Assembly (NCBI GenBank): GCA_012799605.1
Contig: JAAZKX010000011.1
Location: 1-64,000, forward strand
Length of the DNA: 64,000 nt
Direction: 5' to 3'
Origin: Bacillota bacterium
GTDB lineage: Bacteria; Bacillota; DTU030; DUMP01
Below the pieces are notes generated by a model. That model saw nothing but the letters and a program-made list of their open reading frames with translations, searched no databases and had not been told where the DNA came from. How positions within the stretch are numbered: position 1 is the stretch's first letter; every line of letters begins with the position of its first letter. The translations under genes and the position numbers were made by a program. Shown piece by piece: positions 29,466 to 38,414 of the stretch.

Positions 29466-30734
29466 TTAAGGCTGTTTTTGCCCTGAATCAAGTTGCAAAA
29501 AGCCGGTATCATTTTGTTTAGCCATCTCTAGCAGCTTGATTCGCCGCCAAGTGCTAGGGTGGGTGTAAGCAAACCATTCGATAAACTGAGGCGGCATTAT
29601 ATCGGAATAATTCCGGCTGGCAAGGTTTAACTGCAAAGCAATGGCTCCATCAGGGTTTCCGGTCAACCTTACTGCTTGCCGATCTGCAGCCCGCTCCATC
29701 CGGCGTGAAATAGCCGTTTGGACTGGAGTGGTAACAAACGATGTTAACACTATAAATAAAAGGGCAACTGTCCAGACCCGGAGAGGGTAGCATCCCGGAT
29801 ATACGTCAGCTGCTAGCGGCTTTAGCACCATAGCTAATAAATAAAATTGAGTAACCCCTGCCAACCCTCCCAACAATACCCCGGATCGAATATGGCCTAA
29901 CTGCCAGTGGGCCATTTCATGGGCTATCACAGCTTCGATTTCCTCCCGGCTGAAATTGGCCAGTAAGGTATCATAAAGAACAATTCTTTTTGTATTACCC
30001 AGACCGGCAAAATATGCATTAGCTTTACTAGTACGGCGACTGGCATCCATAACTAACACTTCTTCAACCGGGATCTTTGCCCGGGCAGCGAGCTGATGCA
30101 CAGCTGCTTTTAGGTCAGAATCTTGAACAACCTCAAAGCGATTATAAATGGGAGCCACCAAAGTAGGCCAAAGCAGGGTCTGGATAGCTATCCAGGCTAC
30201 CATTAGCAAACTGGCAGGCGCCCACCAGGTTTCAGGCCACCGTTTAAGAAGACTAAAAAATAGTATTGCCCCCAGAGCAGAAAACACCAAGTCTAAAGCA
30301 GCACTTTTGACATAATCCTGTAGCCAGTCGCTTAGGAACTGGGTTGAAAAACCCCACCGCTGCTCAAGCACATAGCTACGATAATAGCTAAATGGCAAGT
30401 TCAGCAGTTGCAAAACAACCCAAACAATCAAAAAAAATAATAAAATAGCCCCGGCCCTGTGCCCTCGTGTAGCTTGTAGAGCGTACCGTTCACAAGCTAC
30501 AGCCCCAGGGCCAATGGCTAAGGCTGTTAAGGCCAGTATCCGTACCAAAAGCCCGGCTAGATACCATAATTGCCGCTCGCGGCTGTACTGGCGCCCTAGG
30601 ATTATTTGTTCTTCCGAAAAATACTCCAAAGCCCCAGCAGTAATCTGGGCCGGTTGAAGGGTAGAAAATATATATAGCGACAGGAAGATTGCTGTGACCA
30701 TAAACAGCACAGCCCAAATCAGCTTAGCCCGCAT
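29466..30734 (-). CDS. M48-family membrane metalloprotease (Ste24/HtpX-like)
   Basis: Zinc protease embedded in the membrane. 422 aa with an N-terminal helix, further spans at about 55-80, 97-120, 145-170 and 175-200, and two more after the active site. Zinc motif VIAHEMAHWQLGH (HExxH) near residue 268, with the third ligand Glu in ERAADRQAV. The long form with the N-terminal CAAX_prenyl_protease_1-type region resembles Ste24-like rather than the short HtpX. Probably clears damaged membrane proteins. Sits alone between csrA and ftsZ. Confidence 0.9.
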   Translation of the reverse strand: MRAKLIWAVLFMVTAIFLSLYIFSTLQPAQITAGALEYFSEEQIILGRQYSRERQLWYLAGLLVRILALTALAIGPGAVACERYALQATRGHRAGAILLFFLIVWVVLQLLNLPFSYYRSYVLEQRWGFSTQFLSDWLQDYVKSAALDLVFSALGAILFFSLLKRWPETWWAPASLLMVAWIAIQTLLWPTLVAPIYNRFEVVQDSDLKAAVHQLAARAKIPVEEVLVMDASRRTSKANAYFAGLGNTKRIVLYDTLLANFSREEIEAVIAHEMAHWQLGHIRSGVLLGGLAGVTQFYLLAMVLKPLAADVYPGCYPLRVWTVALLFIVLTSFVTTPVQTAISRRMERAADRQAVRLTGNPDGAIALQLNLASRNYSDIMPPQFIEWFAYTHPSTWRRIKLLEMAKQNDTGFLQLDSGQKQP

Positions 30735-30769
30735 CTTGGTGCCCCCTTAACCTCGCTTGCATTCCTTGT

Positions 30770-30991
30770 TTAGGTGGATTTGGGTAGCGATGACAGGTTT
30801 ACGTCTCGTTGCTGAACTGCCTCGATGTTTTCACATAGAACAGCTTCGTATATTTCCCGCCGGTGCACAGATACTTCTATGGGAGCTGTTATCCCCAGCG
30901 ATACTTGGCCATCTTTCCAAGCTAGCACTCTAACTTCTATGTTGTCACCGATCATAATGCTCTGACCAGGACGCCGACTTAAAATAAGCAC
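30770..30991 (-). CDS. csrA: carbon storage regulator CsrA
   Basis: RNA-binding translational repressor that in Firmicutes blocks the flagellin mRNA. 73 aa, starting MLILSRRPGQSIMIGDNIEVRVL, with VHRREIYE (RNA-contacting Arg) conserved. GTG start; overlaps the fliW end by 13 nt, so the repressor and its antagonist are co-translated. The flagellin gene hag, often next, is not here. Confidence 0.96.
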   Translation of the reverse strand: MLILSRRPGQSIMIGDNIEVRVLAWKDGQVSLGITAPIEVSVHRREIYEAVLCENIEAVQQRDVNLSSLPKST

Positions 30992-31455
30992 GTATCGGCC
31001 CCCTTTGCCTGCTCCTCATTTGGAGTGGGCTTAAACAGCGGTTCGCGGATCATGTAACTAGTATTTTCCAATACTAGTTGGCAACCTAACCGTTCTTGGC
31101 TGTTTACCACTAGCGGAGCCAAGAAATTCGCACTGATGCATTCTGCTTTACCGGTGGGAGGTATACGGACAATAACATACACCGAAACTTCATCCGGTTG
31201 GCTCACTTTCAGCAACTGACGCTCATTGTGCGCCAAACGTATTGTATAATCCGGGCGGAATAAAAAAGGGTCGGTCAATAAAAATGCAACTTCAGCCGCC
31301 TCCGTAGCCTGCAACCAAATAAAATGTTTATTTTCAGCTACAGGATAAAAGAAAAACTTCCTCAGCCCGTTGAAGCCCGGGAGTCCGCGCGGAAAGTTAA
31401 TTATGTTCTCCGGGGCCACACTAACCGGGCCAAAGCGAGTAGTTGCATATTCCAT
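30979..31455 (-). CDS. fliW: flagellar assembly factor FliW
   Basis: Binds CsrA and relieves its repression of flagellin; itself titrated by free flagellin. 158 aa. Signatures include FPRGLPGF near residue 27 and the late ANFLAPLVVNSQERLGCQLVLE. The ATG at 31455 is preferred because AAGGTGAGG lies 6 nt upstream; the frame's earlier GTG lies within that site. Within the flgK-flgL-yviE-fliW-csrA operon. Confidence 0.95.
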   Translation of the reverse strand: MEYATTRFGPVSVAPENIINFPRGLPGFNGLRKFFFYPVAENKHFIWLQATEAAEVAFLLTDPFLFRPDYTIRLAHNERQLLKVSQPDEVSVYVIVRIPPTGKAECISANFLAPLVVNSQERLGCQLVLENTSYMIREPLFKPTPNEEQAKGADTCLF

Positions 31456-31485
31456 CTTAAGCCTCACCTTAATAATAATTATTCC

Positions 31486-32043
31486 TTATACTACTACATC
31501 CAGGCCAGTCCAAGTTATTTCAATGGCAGCTTGCTGCCGCAAATAGACCCGGACCGCACCCGGCTCATAAGAGCGTGGGTTCGGCGCCTCATCTAAACGT
31601 ACCGCTGCTGATCCCCGCTGGTAATTGATATTTGTAGCCCCCGGATCAACTTCGATTGCTACTGGGTTGGGAGAAACCGGGTAAAGCAAAACCGGCGCTG
31701 CCGGGGTAAATTCGGCGGCCAGCTCCTCTATTTTATTGCCTGGCTCCCAAAAAGCAGCCAGTCGATCCCCTTCCTCTGCCATACGCGCGGTTGCTGCAGT
31801 AGCATCACGCCAACTTTGATCACGAAGGCGCAAAACCAATTCGGTCGGCTGGGGAAAGCCCAGCCCAGCCCAACCTGCAGTGCTATCGAGCACAATTTGG
31901 GGCAGTTTGTTCTTAATTTGGAAAACAGGATCCGTTTTCTCAATGGAAAATGGGGCCAGCTCGGTACGTACCGGTGCCCGGGCTTTTTTCACCTTAAGGC
32001 CTATAAGAGCCGGTTGGGTTCGGATATTAAGCCTTACCTGCAT
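31486..32043 (-). CDS. DUF6470-family flagellar-operon protein (YviE-like)
   Basis: 185 aa, no signal peptide or membrane helix. It begins MQVRLNIRTQPALIGLK and ends in an immunoglobulin-like beta region; this, with the position between flgL and fliW, matches Bacillus YviE. The function of YviE is not established. Small overlap-free gaps (30 nt and 98 nt) suggest it is in the same operon. Confidence 0.75.
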   Translation of the reverse strand: MQVRLNIRTQPALIGLKVKKARAPVRTELAPFSIEKTDPVFQIKNKLPQIVLDSTAGWAGLGFPQPTELVLRLRDQSWRDATAATARMAEEGDRLAAFWEPGNKIEELAAEFTPAAPVLLYPVSPNPVAIEVDPGATNINYQRGSAAVRLDEAPNPRSYEPGAVRVYLRQQAAIEITWTGLDVVV

Positions 32044-32141
32044 TAAACCTCTTCCCTAGTTTATAGTTTTTTAGGATTTTTAATCAAAGCAGCCCAGCAC
32101 TCTACAGCGCGGCTTTTTCTTCAACTAAATATTTATCCAGA

Positions 32142-33113
32142 TCAACGCAAGAAATCGATTAGGGTTGGCTGAATGATTCGTGCTCCGGTAGCTAGCGCCG
32201 CCCGATAGACATTTTCTTGTGCTTTTAGGTGTACAATCGTTTCAGCAATATCCAAGTCCTCAGTTTTGGACAGCAAATTGGTGAAATTTATGTTAGCAGA
32301 CTCTAGCCGGGCCTGGGTATTTTCCAGCCTATTTACTTTTGCCCCTATCTCCGTCCTCTGTGCCACCAAGTGGTCTAGGGCTTCTTGAAGCTTCCCAATG
32401 GTAAAATTAGATATTTCATCCGTTTTGCCCTGGCGCAGATGATCCGATAGTTCGATCAAGCTGTCAAAAACGATTGATGACCAGCTGTCATCCTGCTCAT
32501 TCTTTTTCATGCCAAAGGCTTCGGCACCAGTTACATTGTAGGTGAAGTTGATCCCAACTCCAATTTCGGTGGCCCGCTTCTCGTCATTGCCATTGTATTG
32601 AACATAGCGTTGGCTAAAAGATTCTTCATTATCATTTTCCTCTTTCTCTTTTAGCTCAAATGGCTTGTAGGCTGCTTCAGCATCAGTCGCCCTGGTTTTG
32701 GTCCCGCCGAATAGGTACTGACCGGCTTGAGACGAATTAGCAATTTGAATTATATGCTCAAGCAGCTGGTCAACTTCATCCGCAATCGCATCAAGCGCAT
32801 CTTCCGGGTTGGTACCGCTGGCCCCGGTTACCGCTAACTCGCTTGCTCGTTGAAAAATATCGCCGGCATAAAGAAGGGCATCTTCGGTACTCCCCAGCCA
32901 AGATAAGGCATGGTCAACATTGGCGCTAAATGTTTCTATGTCGGCCAGATCAGAGCGCAAGCGCAAAGCATTCACAATCGCAACCGGGTCATCCGATGGA
33001 CGGCTGATTCGTTTTTCCGTAGCCAATTGATGCTGATACCGGGCCAGCCGGCGGAGATTATAGTTAAGGTCGTGCTTAAACGTGTTGATAATCATCCCCT
33101 GGGTAACCCGCAT
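32142..33113 (-). CDS. flgL: flagellar hook-filament junction protein 3 (FlgL)
   Basis: Second junction protein between hook and filament. 323 aa with flagellin-like N- and C-terminal coiled segments: MRVTQGMIINTFKHDLNYNLRRL at the start and the terminal LDIAETIVHLKAQENVYRAALATGARI, with NALRLRSDL and SQAGQYLFGGTKT in between. Seven nt after flgK. Confidence 0.95.
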   Translation of the reverse strand: MRVTQGMIINTFKHDLNYNLRRLARYQHQLATEKRISRPSDDPVAIVNALRLRSDLADIETFSANVDHALSWLGSTEDALLYAGDIFQRASELAVTGASGTNPEDALDAIADEVDQLLEHIIQIANSSQAGQYLFGGTKTRATDAEAAYKPFELKEKEENDNEESFSQRYVQYNGNDEKRATEIGVGINFTYNVTGAEAFGMKKNEQDDSWSSIVFDSLIELSDHLRQGKTDEISNFTIGKLQEALDHLVAQRTEIGAKVNRLENTQARLESANINFTNLLSKTEDLDIAETIVHLKAQENVYRAALATGARIIQPTLIDFLR

Positions 33114-33119
33114 GATATT

Positions 33120-34547
33120 TTACCTCCCCACTAGCCCGGTACGGCTGATAAGCACTTCCAGCATTTCGTCTATAGCGCTGATTAAGCGTGCCGAAGCATT
33201 GTATGCCTGTTGAAAACGAATCATATTGACCATTTCTTCATCCAGATTTACACCCGAAACAGACAGCCGCCGGTTATCGATTTCCCCCACTAACACAGTT
33301 TGATTATCCACCATACGTTCGGCCTCCTGGCCCTGAACACCTAGCTCGGCTACCAGGGCATTATAAAAATCACCAAAAGTAGCAGTAGGCTGGTCATTGA
33401 TTTTCACTGCCAGCTCATGGCGCAATTGAGCAATAGAAAGGGCGTTTGAGCCATCGCCAGGTGCATCCTTTTTGGTAGCTGCTGCAATTTTACCCAGCCC
33501 GTCGATACCCAGCAATTCATCGTTTACCTTCACGCTACCAGCACCGTCCTCGGAGTTAAGTTCGTCAAAAAATAAAATATCTGTGCTATTATCTAACCCA
33601 ACTCCTTCTTGGTGCAGCGCGTTCACCTTGTCGACTATAGCCCTGGCTAAAATATCCAGCCGCTGTTGATAGCTTTGAATCAGGCCCGGGTTAGAATTAT
33701 CTTCCCGGACCGCCTCCAGCAGCCCTTCCAAAACTCCATAAGGCTGGTGGCCAGGACGATAATTTTCTCCGTCCGGCCAGGTAACTTCACCATTAGCATT
33801 TGTGGATAAGCTGTTTATTTTTTGTCCGGTCAAAAGCGTGTGATCGCGGACCACGATAGTCACGGCTCCAAACCGATCTTCTTCAACTTGCACCGGTACG
33901 ATCTCGGCCAACTGATCGAGCAATAAATCGCGACGGTCGCGCAGATCGTTTGCCGCCATATTACCGGCTTCGGCTTTTACAATTTGCGAATTCAGATCTC
34001 TGATCTGGCGGGCCAAGGAATTGATTTCATCTATTTTGGCTTCAATGGAGCTGCCTATATCAGCTTTTAGATCATTGATTTGGTCGGTCAAGTGGCGAAA
34101 AGCATCAGCCAAGGCCATACCTTCTTGCCGTAGTGCCGAGCGGGCACCTTCGCTGTCAGGATAACGGGCAACATTCTGCCAGGCATCAAAAAAGCGGTTC
34201 ATCAATTGGCTCAGTCCTTCATCTGTAGGTTCGTTAAAAATAGCTTCTAGTTTTTCAAGGATATCCTGGCGTATTTGCCATCTGCCCAGAGCCTTGACCT
34301 CGTTTCGATATTGGTAATCCAAAAATTGTTCGCGAATGCGCCGTATTTCTTGGGCTTTGACCCCGGTTCCCTGCTGGCCGGCCCCCATACCGGGATAAGA
34401 GTAGGGTGAAGTGGTAGTCAAAATTACTCGTTGGCGGGAATAGCCATCGGTATTGGCATTAGCAATATTATGCCCGGTGGTTTCTAACGATAGCTGTTGA
34501 GTGCTAATTCCCCGTCGTCCGATTTCAATGCCAAAAAAAGTGCCCAT
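33120..34547 (-). CDS. flgK: flagellar hook-filament junction protein 1 (FlgK)
   Basis: First junction protein. 475 aa. The N-terminal rod-type motif (TTGHNIANANTDGYSRQRV) and the C-terminal EEMVNMIRFQQAYNASARLISAIDEML are both intact, so it is full length. It is preceded by its chaperone gene flgN. Confidence 0.96.
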   Translation of the reverse strand: MGTFFGIEIGRRGISTQQLSLETTGHNIANANTDGYSRQRVILTTTSPYSYPGMGAGQQGTGVKAQEIRRIREQFLDYQYRNEVKALGRWQIRQDILEKLEAIFNEPTDEGLSQLMNRFFDAWQNVARYPDSEGARSALRQEGMALADAFRHLTDQINDLKADIGSSIEAKIDEINSLARQIRDLNSQIVKAEAGNMAANDLRDRRDLLLDQLAEIVPVQVEEDRFGAVTIVVRDHTLLTGQKINSLSTNANGEVTWPDGENYRPGHQPYGVLEGLLEAVREDNSNPGLIQSYQQRLDILARAIVDKVNALHQEGVGLDNSTDILFFDELNSEDGAGSVKVNDELLGIDGLGKIAAATKKDAPGDGSNALSIAQLRHELAVKINDQPTATFGDFYNALVAELGVQGQEAERMVDNQTVLVGEIDNRRLSVSGVNLDEEMVNMIRFQQAYNASARLISAIDEMLEVLISRTGLVGR

Positions 34548-34559
34548 TATGTCTCCCCC

Positions 34560-35006
34560 TTATACCCGACGATCCATCAGTTTAGGCCCCGGCCCGGTTT
34601 TTTCTAATGTGCTTTGAACAATATCAAGAGCCCCCTGGATAATAGTTTGGCAACGTCGGTTTCGATCTTTTAGTTCCAATAAAATAGCACTGAGTTCTTT
34701 TCCGGCCCGCTGGCAGCGGGCTGATAGTTTTTCATCAGCCATAGTCCGGACAAAATCTAGTGATATTTGATCTATCGGCAAATTTTGAGCAGCTGCCAGC
34801 TCTTTTTGGGCGGCATAACGCCGCTTTTCCAGCTCCGCAATTTTTAAAATAAAGGTTTGTTCGGTATTGATGATATGATCCAAGGCCGCGACATCCGCTG
34901 TGGAAAGTGCCTGCTCCTTACGCTCCGCCAACTCGTTTAGGGTGCGATAAAGTTGCACTTGTTCCTCCAATAGTTGGACTTGATGCAGAACTGGATCAGA
35001 GGCCAT
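34560..35006 (-). CDS. flgN: FlgN-type flagellar export chaperone
   Basis: 148-aa all-helical protein with heptad-like leucines throughout (LLEEQVQLYRTLNELAERKEQAL), the FlgN pattern; carries FlgK and FlgL to the export gate. ATG start. Lies between flgM and flgK as in Bacillus. Confidence 0.85.
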   Translation of the reverse strand: MASDPVLHQVQLLEEQVQLYRTLNELAERKEQALSTADVAALDHIINTEQTFILKIAELEKRRYAAQKELAAAQNLPIDQISLDFVRTMADEKLSARCQRAGKELSAILLELKDRNRRCQTIIQGALDIVQSTLEKTGPGPKLMDRRV

Positions 35007-35008
35007 GA

Positions 35009-35311
35009 TTACACCCCCCGTCGGTATTGCTGCACCTTAGTAAGAATAGAATCAGCTACTTTGGCAGGATCAACCCGGTAGCAGCCCCGTTCTATGGTTT
35101 TAGCCAGGCGAGATACCTCATCCGCTCTTACAGCTGAGCTTTCTGCTACAATCTTCAAAGCCTGTTTTAACTTTCGGGCTTGGTCTGACAGCTCAACCTG
35201 ATCCTTGGCTGTAGCTCGGGTTTTGCCATCTAGCATAGATCGATCGGCACTCAATCTCGATTTATACGCATTTGAAACCTTGCCTAGTCCCGGCAACAGT
35301 GATATATCCAT
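35009..35311 (-). CDS. flgM: anti-sigma-D factor FlgM
   Basis: Holds sigma-D (FliA) inactive until the hook is done. 100 aa; a disordered N-terminal half is followed by the conserved C-terminal sigma-binding part with VELSDQARKLKQALKI and a final segment ending DSILTKVQQYRRG. First gene behind a sigma-D promoter, so it is autoregulated. Confidence 0.9.
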   Translation of the reverse strand: MDISLLPGLGKVSNAYKSRLSADRSMLDGKTRATAKDQVELSDQARKLKQALKIVAESSAVRADEVSRLAKTIERGCYRVDPAKVADSILTKVQQYRRGV

Positions 35312-35379
35312 AAGCCCTGGCCTCCTAACCTTGGTATACCCAGCCGGCAGTTTAAAACCTCACGGGGATCTTTGTATTC

Positions 35380-35407
35380 TTATCGGCAAACTAGGGCCAA
35401 AACATTA
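35380..35407 (-). promoter_or_regulatory. sigma-D (sigma-28) promoter for the flgM operon
   Basis: Minus strand: -35 TAAT (35404-35407), 16-nt spacer, -10 GCCGATAA (35380-35387). The -10 is a perfect match to the sigma-D/FliA consensus; the -35 differs by one base and the spacer by one from TAAA-N15. It is about 70 nt upstream of flgM and should drive flgM through csrA. Confidence 0.82.
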
Positions 35408-35417
35408 ATCGCAGATA

Positions 35418-35442
35418 GAAAAACGCTGACCTTAGTGTCAGC
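35418..35442 (-). terminator. terminator after yvyF
   Basis: Minus-strand stem GCTGAC / GTCAGC with a 6-nt loop, then GTTTTT. The first arm includes the last bases of yvyF. It separates the comFC-yvyF transcript from the sigma-D-driven flgM operon. Confidence 0.65.
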
Positions 35443-35860
35443 GGCGTAAGCGTCCCCGTTTTTCCAGCAGATCAGCAATATGCATCCGCTGGTCGCTACT
35501 TTTAGATTCCTCCGGCCGGCGTTGCCGGGGAGCTTTTTTCCCGGTCAATCCGCCTCTTAATTGGGCCGCACAATCTTCGCAAATACGTCCCCGGTTAATC
35601 GGTTGGCCGCAGATTGCACAACGAAATTGGTTGTTTGCTGTCAGAGTAACCAGCCGGCCCCGGCGGATGAAATCCAAAATAATCTCTTTAGCGATCCCCG
35701 TCCCTTCAGCAACAGCCTCTAAATTTGCCCCTGGATGTTCCCGCAAATACTCATCCACCTGTTCAAATAATTTTGTTTCCTCTTTAAAACAATTGGGGCA
35801 TAAACGCTGACCAGTATATGCGTAAAGTTTGCCACACCCCGGGCAGTTTCTGACTTCCAT
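35438..35860 (-). CDS. TIGR03826-type flagellar-region zinc-ribbon protein (YvyF)
   Basis: 140 aa. Two zinc ribbons, NCPGCGKLYAYTGQRLCPNC at the N-terminus and FRCAICGQPINRGRICEDC near the end, with a helix-turn-helix-like stretch (AVAEGTGIAKEIILDFIRRGRL) between them. Position between comFC and flgM is that of Bacillus yvyF. Probably a regulator; target unknown. Confidence 0.85.
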   Translation of the reverse strand: MEVRNCPGCGKLYAYTGQRLCPNCFKEETKLFEQVDEYLREHPGANLEAVAEGTGIAKEIILDFIRRGRLVTLTANNQFRCAICGQPINRGRICEDCAAQLRGGLTGKKAPRQRRPEESKSSDQRMHIADLLEKRGRLRR

Positions 35861-35891
35861 GTTTTCCCCCCCTTACTTGCTGTTTCAATAT

Positions 35892-36647
35892 TCAACGGCA
35901 ACAACGTCTGCTTGCTATGGCTACAGTAGCTACATATACCTGTGCCGCGCCAGCTTTGAGCAAAGCTTGACTGGCTGCCTCGGCCGTTGCCCCTGTAGTA
36001 TAGATATCGTCGATTAGCAGCACCTTTTTCCCGCTGAGGTCGCCTTCAGCTACAAAAGCACCAGAAACATTTAGCCAACGTTTGTTTTCGGGCAATTCAG
36101 ATTGTGGTAGGGTTGGGCGTAAGCGTCGTAATACTTTTTTAGCCATCGGCCACCTATAAACCCGGGCCACTTCAGCGGCCAATAGTTCCGCTTGATTAAA
36201 TCCCCTTTCGTGCAGTCTTTGGCTATCAAGCGGCACCGGGACTAAAAGCGGAAATCGCAATATCCCTTTGGCGGCTTGCAAGCGTTGGGCTAAAAGCGAA
36301 CCTAAAACTGGCGCTAGACAGGTCGCCCGCTCATACTTAAATCGATGCAAACACTTTCGCAGCACCCCTTGATAAACTGCTGCTGACCAAGAGCGTATGA
36401 AAGAGTAGGTTCGAAAACAGCATAGATCACACAGACCGGGGTAGGCCAGCGGCCGGCCACAGCAGCTGCAGGTAGGCTCGGTTAAAGGAGCTATTTGTTC
36501 CCGACAGACTGCACAAATACATTTTTCGCCTTTGTAAAGCATTGCTCCACAGCAGACACAACCGGCAGTTGGCGGAAACAATAGGTCAAGAACAGCCGAA
36601 ATTACATCCTTAGCCTGGCGGTGCCACCTTTCAATTTGACCAGCCAT
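35892..36647 (-). CDS. comFC: ComF-family phosphoribosyltransferase-like protein
   Basis: 251 aa. An N-terminal zinc ribbon (CVCCG, CAVC, CSCCG, CDLC) is followed by a type I phosphoribosyltransferase fold whose PRPP motif is VLLIDDIYTTGATAEAASQAL. ComFC is needed for DNA uptake in Bacillus, though its enzyme activity is unsettled. No comFA helicase gene is present upstream in this window; instead there is a GGDEF gene 4 nt away. Confidence 0.9.
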   Translation of the reverse strand: MAGQIERWHRQAKDVISAVLDLLFPPTAGCVCCGAMLYKGEKCICAVCREQIAPLTEPTCSCCGRPLAYPGLCDLCCFRTYSFIRSWSAAVYQGVLRKCLHRFKYERATCLAPVLGSLLAQRLQAAKGILRFPLLVPVPLDSQRLHERGFNQAELLAAEVARVYRWPMAKKVLRRLRPTLPQSELPENKRWLNVSGAFVAEGDLSGKKVLLIDDIYTTGATAEAASQALLKAGAAQVYVATVAIASRRCCR

Positions 36648-36650
36648 GCT

Positions 36651-38369
36651 TTATCTACAGCCCGCCAGGGGCCCACCGCTGGTTTGGTCGTCAGCATTCA
36701 CGGGCCGCACAATTTGTCTGCGGCCTATGGCCCTGTCCCCGCCTAATTCTTTTGCTTTATACATAGCCCGATCTGCGGCAGCCAAAAGCTGCTCAGCCGT
36801 ATCTCCGTCTTGGGGGTAACCGGCAAGGCCAATACTGCATGTAACCGGCAACACTTCAGCCGCTGTAAGACTGCGAACAGCCGCGCAGATGCGCTTTGCA
36901 GCTGTATAGGCTTTAAGTGGCGTTGTTTCAGGTAAGATAACGATAATCTCATCACCACCGTAGCGACCTACCATATCTACTGAACGTACTTGGGCCTGGA
37001 TCGAAGCTGTAATTTTGCGCAGTAAGGTATCGCCAGCCATATGCCCGAAAGTATCATTAACCCGTTTAAAATCATCCAAATCTACCATCAGGACCGATAG
37101 CCTCAAATCATAGCGCCGGCACCGGGCCAGCTCACCGGTTAAATTCTCCAATACCGCCCGGCGGTTCAGCACCCCGGTCAAGCCGTCGAGACGGGCTAAC
37201 ATGGCCATATCGGAATACAGGCGGGCATTTTCCAAAGCGGAAGCCACCTGCCCAGCTAAAATGGACAACAGTTGGATTTCATGATCCTCAAAAGCCGATC
37301 GCTGCCGCTCCAGCAACAGTACTCCTACCAGATGTTCTCCAGCAGTCAGTGGCAGTGCCAATTGATGTGACCGAGTTACTCTGCTGGAGCCATCAATTTC
37401 GCTTCTGGTAGCAATTTCGGCCTTCCGTCTCTGGGCCGCCACACCTACTAATCCCTGTCCTTTTTCAACCTCACTGTACCGAACAGCGTCTGGTACCGGC
37501 CCTTGGTGCGCTACCGGCATCAGTACATAGCCATCGACAAGATAAACTATGCCCTGATCAAACGGGGTTAAGTTTTGGGCCTGTTCCAGGCTTAGTTTTA
37601 AAGTTGTGTTCAAGTCAATACTCGTGCCGATTTTACGGCTCGCACTATATAGCTTAGTTATTTCTTGATGGGCTTGTCGTACCTTAACATAAAAATGCCC
37701 CAGGCAATGAAGGACCAAAAGCGGAATTGCGGCCATAACTACCATTTGTAGGCTCAATTGTATGTATATTTGACTTAAAAAAAAGCCTACTGGCCAGGCC
37801 ACTATGGCAGCCAGCAGCGTCCAGCCGGCCGCAGCACTATATTCCGGCCATAAAAATTCGCCAGTCTCCAGCCCAAGCCAAATACTGGCCAGGGAGAAGT
37901 TGATCATATTGTAAGCGAGTATAAATGCCATCTGTAGCCCGGCGAAGGCTCCAGATGCAGCACCAACCGGACCACCTAAAGTTTGATAAAGGTACGATGC
38001 TACCGAAGCTGCCAGCGTTGCTTGGGCTGCGCCGAAGATGGTAGCTTTACCAAACCGGCGGCGAACAAAATCAGCGAGGATATAACCGGCTGCCGCCACT
38101 GCCTGTGCTGCCGGCATACCCATAGTGACCCCGGCTGCTAGCACCACACCGGAAGTTAGGCTTAAAGACCCGTATCCTTGTTCGATACAGCTGGCTTCCA
38201 TGCCGGCAGCCAACATCGAGTAGATGATGACCGGATATAGCTCAAATCCGCGCGTAGGGATCCCTAGCACTATGGACCCGATCCCCAGCAGCAGTATTAG
38301 GTAACGATAGCCTACCTTAAAATAGCCTTTGACTTCCACGCTCTCACCATCCAAACTTATTGCCAGCAT
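36651..38369 (-). CDS. membrane-bound GAF-GGDEF diguanylate cyclase
   Basis: Makes the second messenger c-di-GMP. 572 aa. About six to seven transmembrane helices (residues about 18-215), then a GAF domain (about 235-385) and a GGDEF domain (about 400-560) with the active site read as RYGGDEIIVILPE, so GGDEI. The substrate Asp in LMVDLDDFKRVNDTFGH is present. The allosteric I-site RxxD is unclear. Start could be the ATG at 38369 or a GTG eleven codons on. Grouped with comFC, and a HD-GYP protein lies 6 kb away. Confidence 0.9.
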   Translation of the reverse strand: MLAISLDGESVEVKGYFKVGYRYLILLLGIGSIVLGIPTRGFELYPVIIYSMLAAGMEASCIEQGYGSLSLTSGVVLAAGVTMGMPAAQAVAAAGYILADFVRRRFGKATIFGAAQATLAASVASYLYQTLGGPVGAASGAFAGLQMAFILAYNMINFSLASIWLGLETGEFLWPEYSAAAGWTLLAAIVAWPVGFFLSQIYIQLSLQMVVMAAIPLLVLHCLGHFYVKVRQAHQEITKLYSASRKIGTSIDLNTTLKLSLEQAQNLTPFDQGIVYLVDGYVLMPVAHQGPVPDAVRYSEVEKGQGLVGVAAQRRKAEIATRSEIDGSSRVTRSHQLALPLTAGEHLVGVLLLERQRSAFEDHEIQLLSILAGQVASALENARLYSDMAMLARLDGLTGVLNRRAVLENLTGELARCRRYDLRLSVLMVDLDDFKRVNDTFGHMAGDTLLRKITASIQAQVRSVDMVGRYGGDEIIVILPETTPLKAYTAAKRICAAVRSLTAAEVLPVTCSIGLAGYPQDGDTAEQLLAAADRAMYKAKELGGDRAIGRRQIVRPVNADDQTSGGPLAGCR

Positions 38370-38414
38370 CCACTTTGTTCCTGTTCGGAGCCAAGTTGAC
38401 CCAAGCCTGAAACT

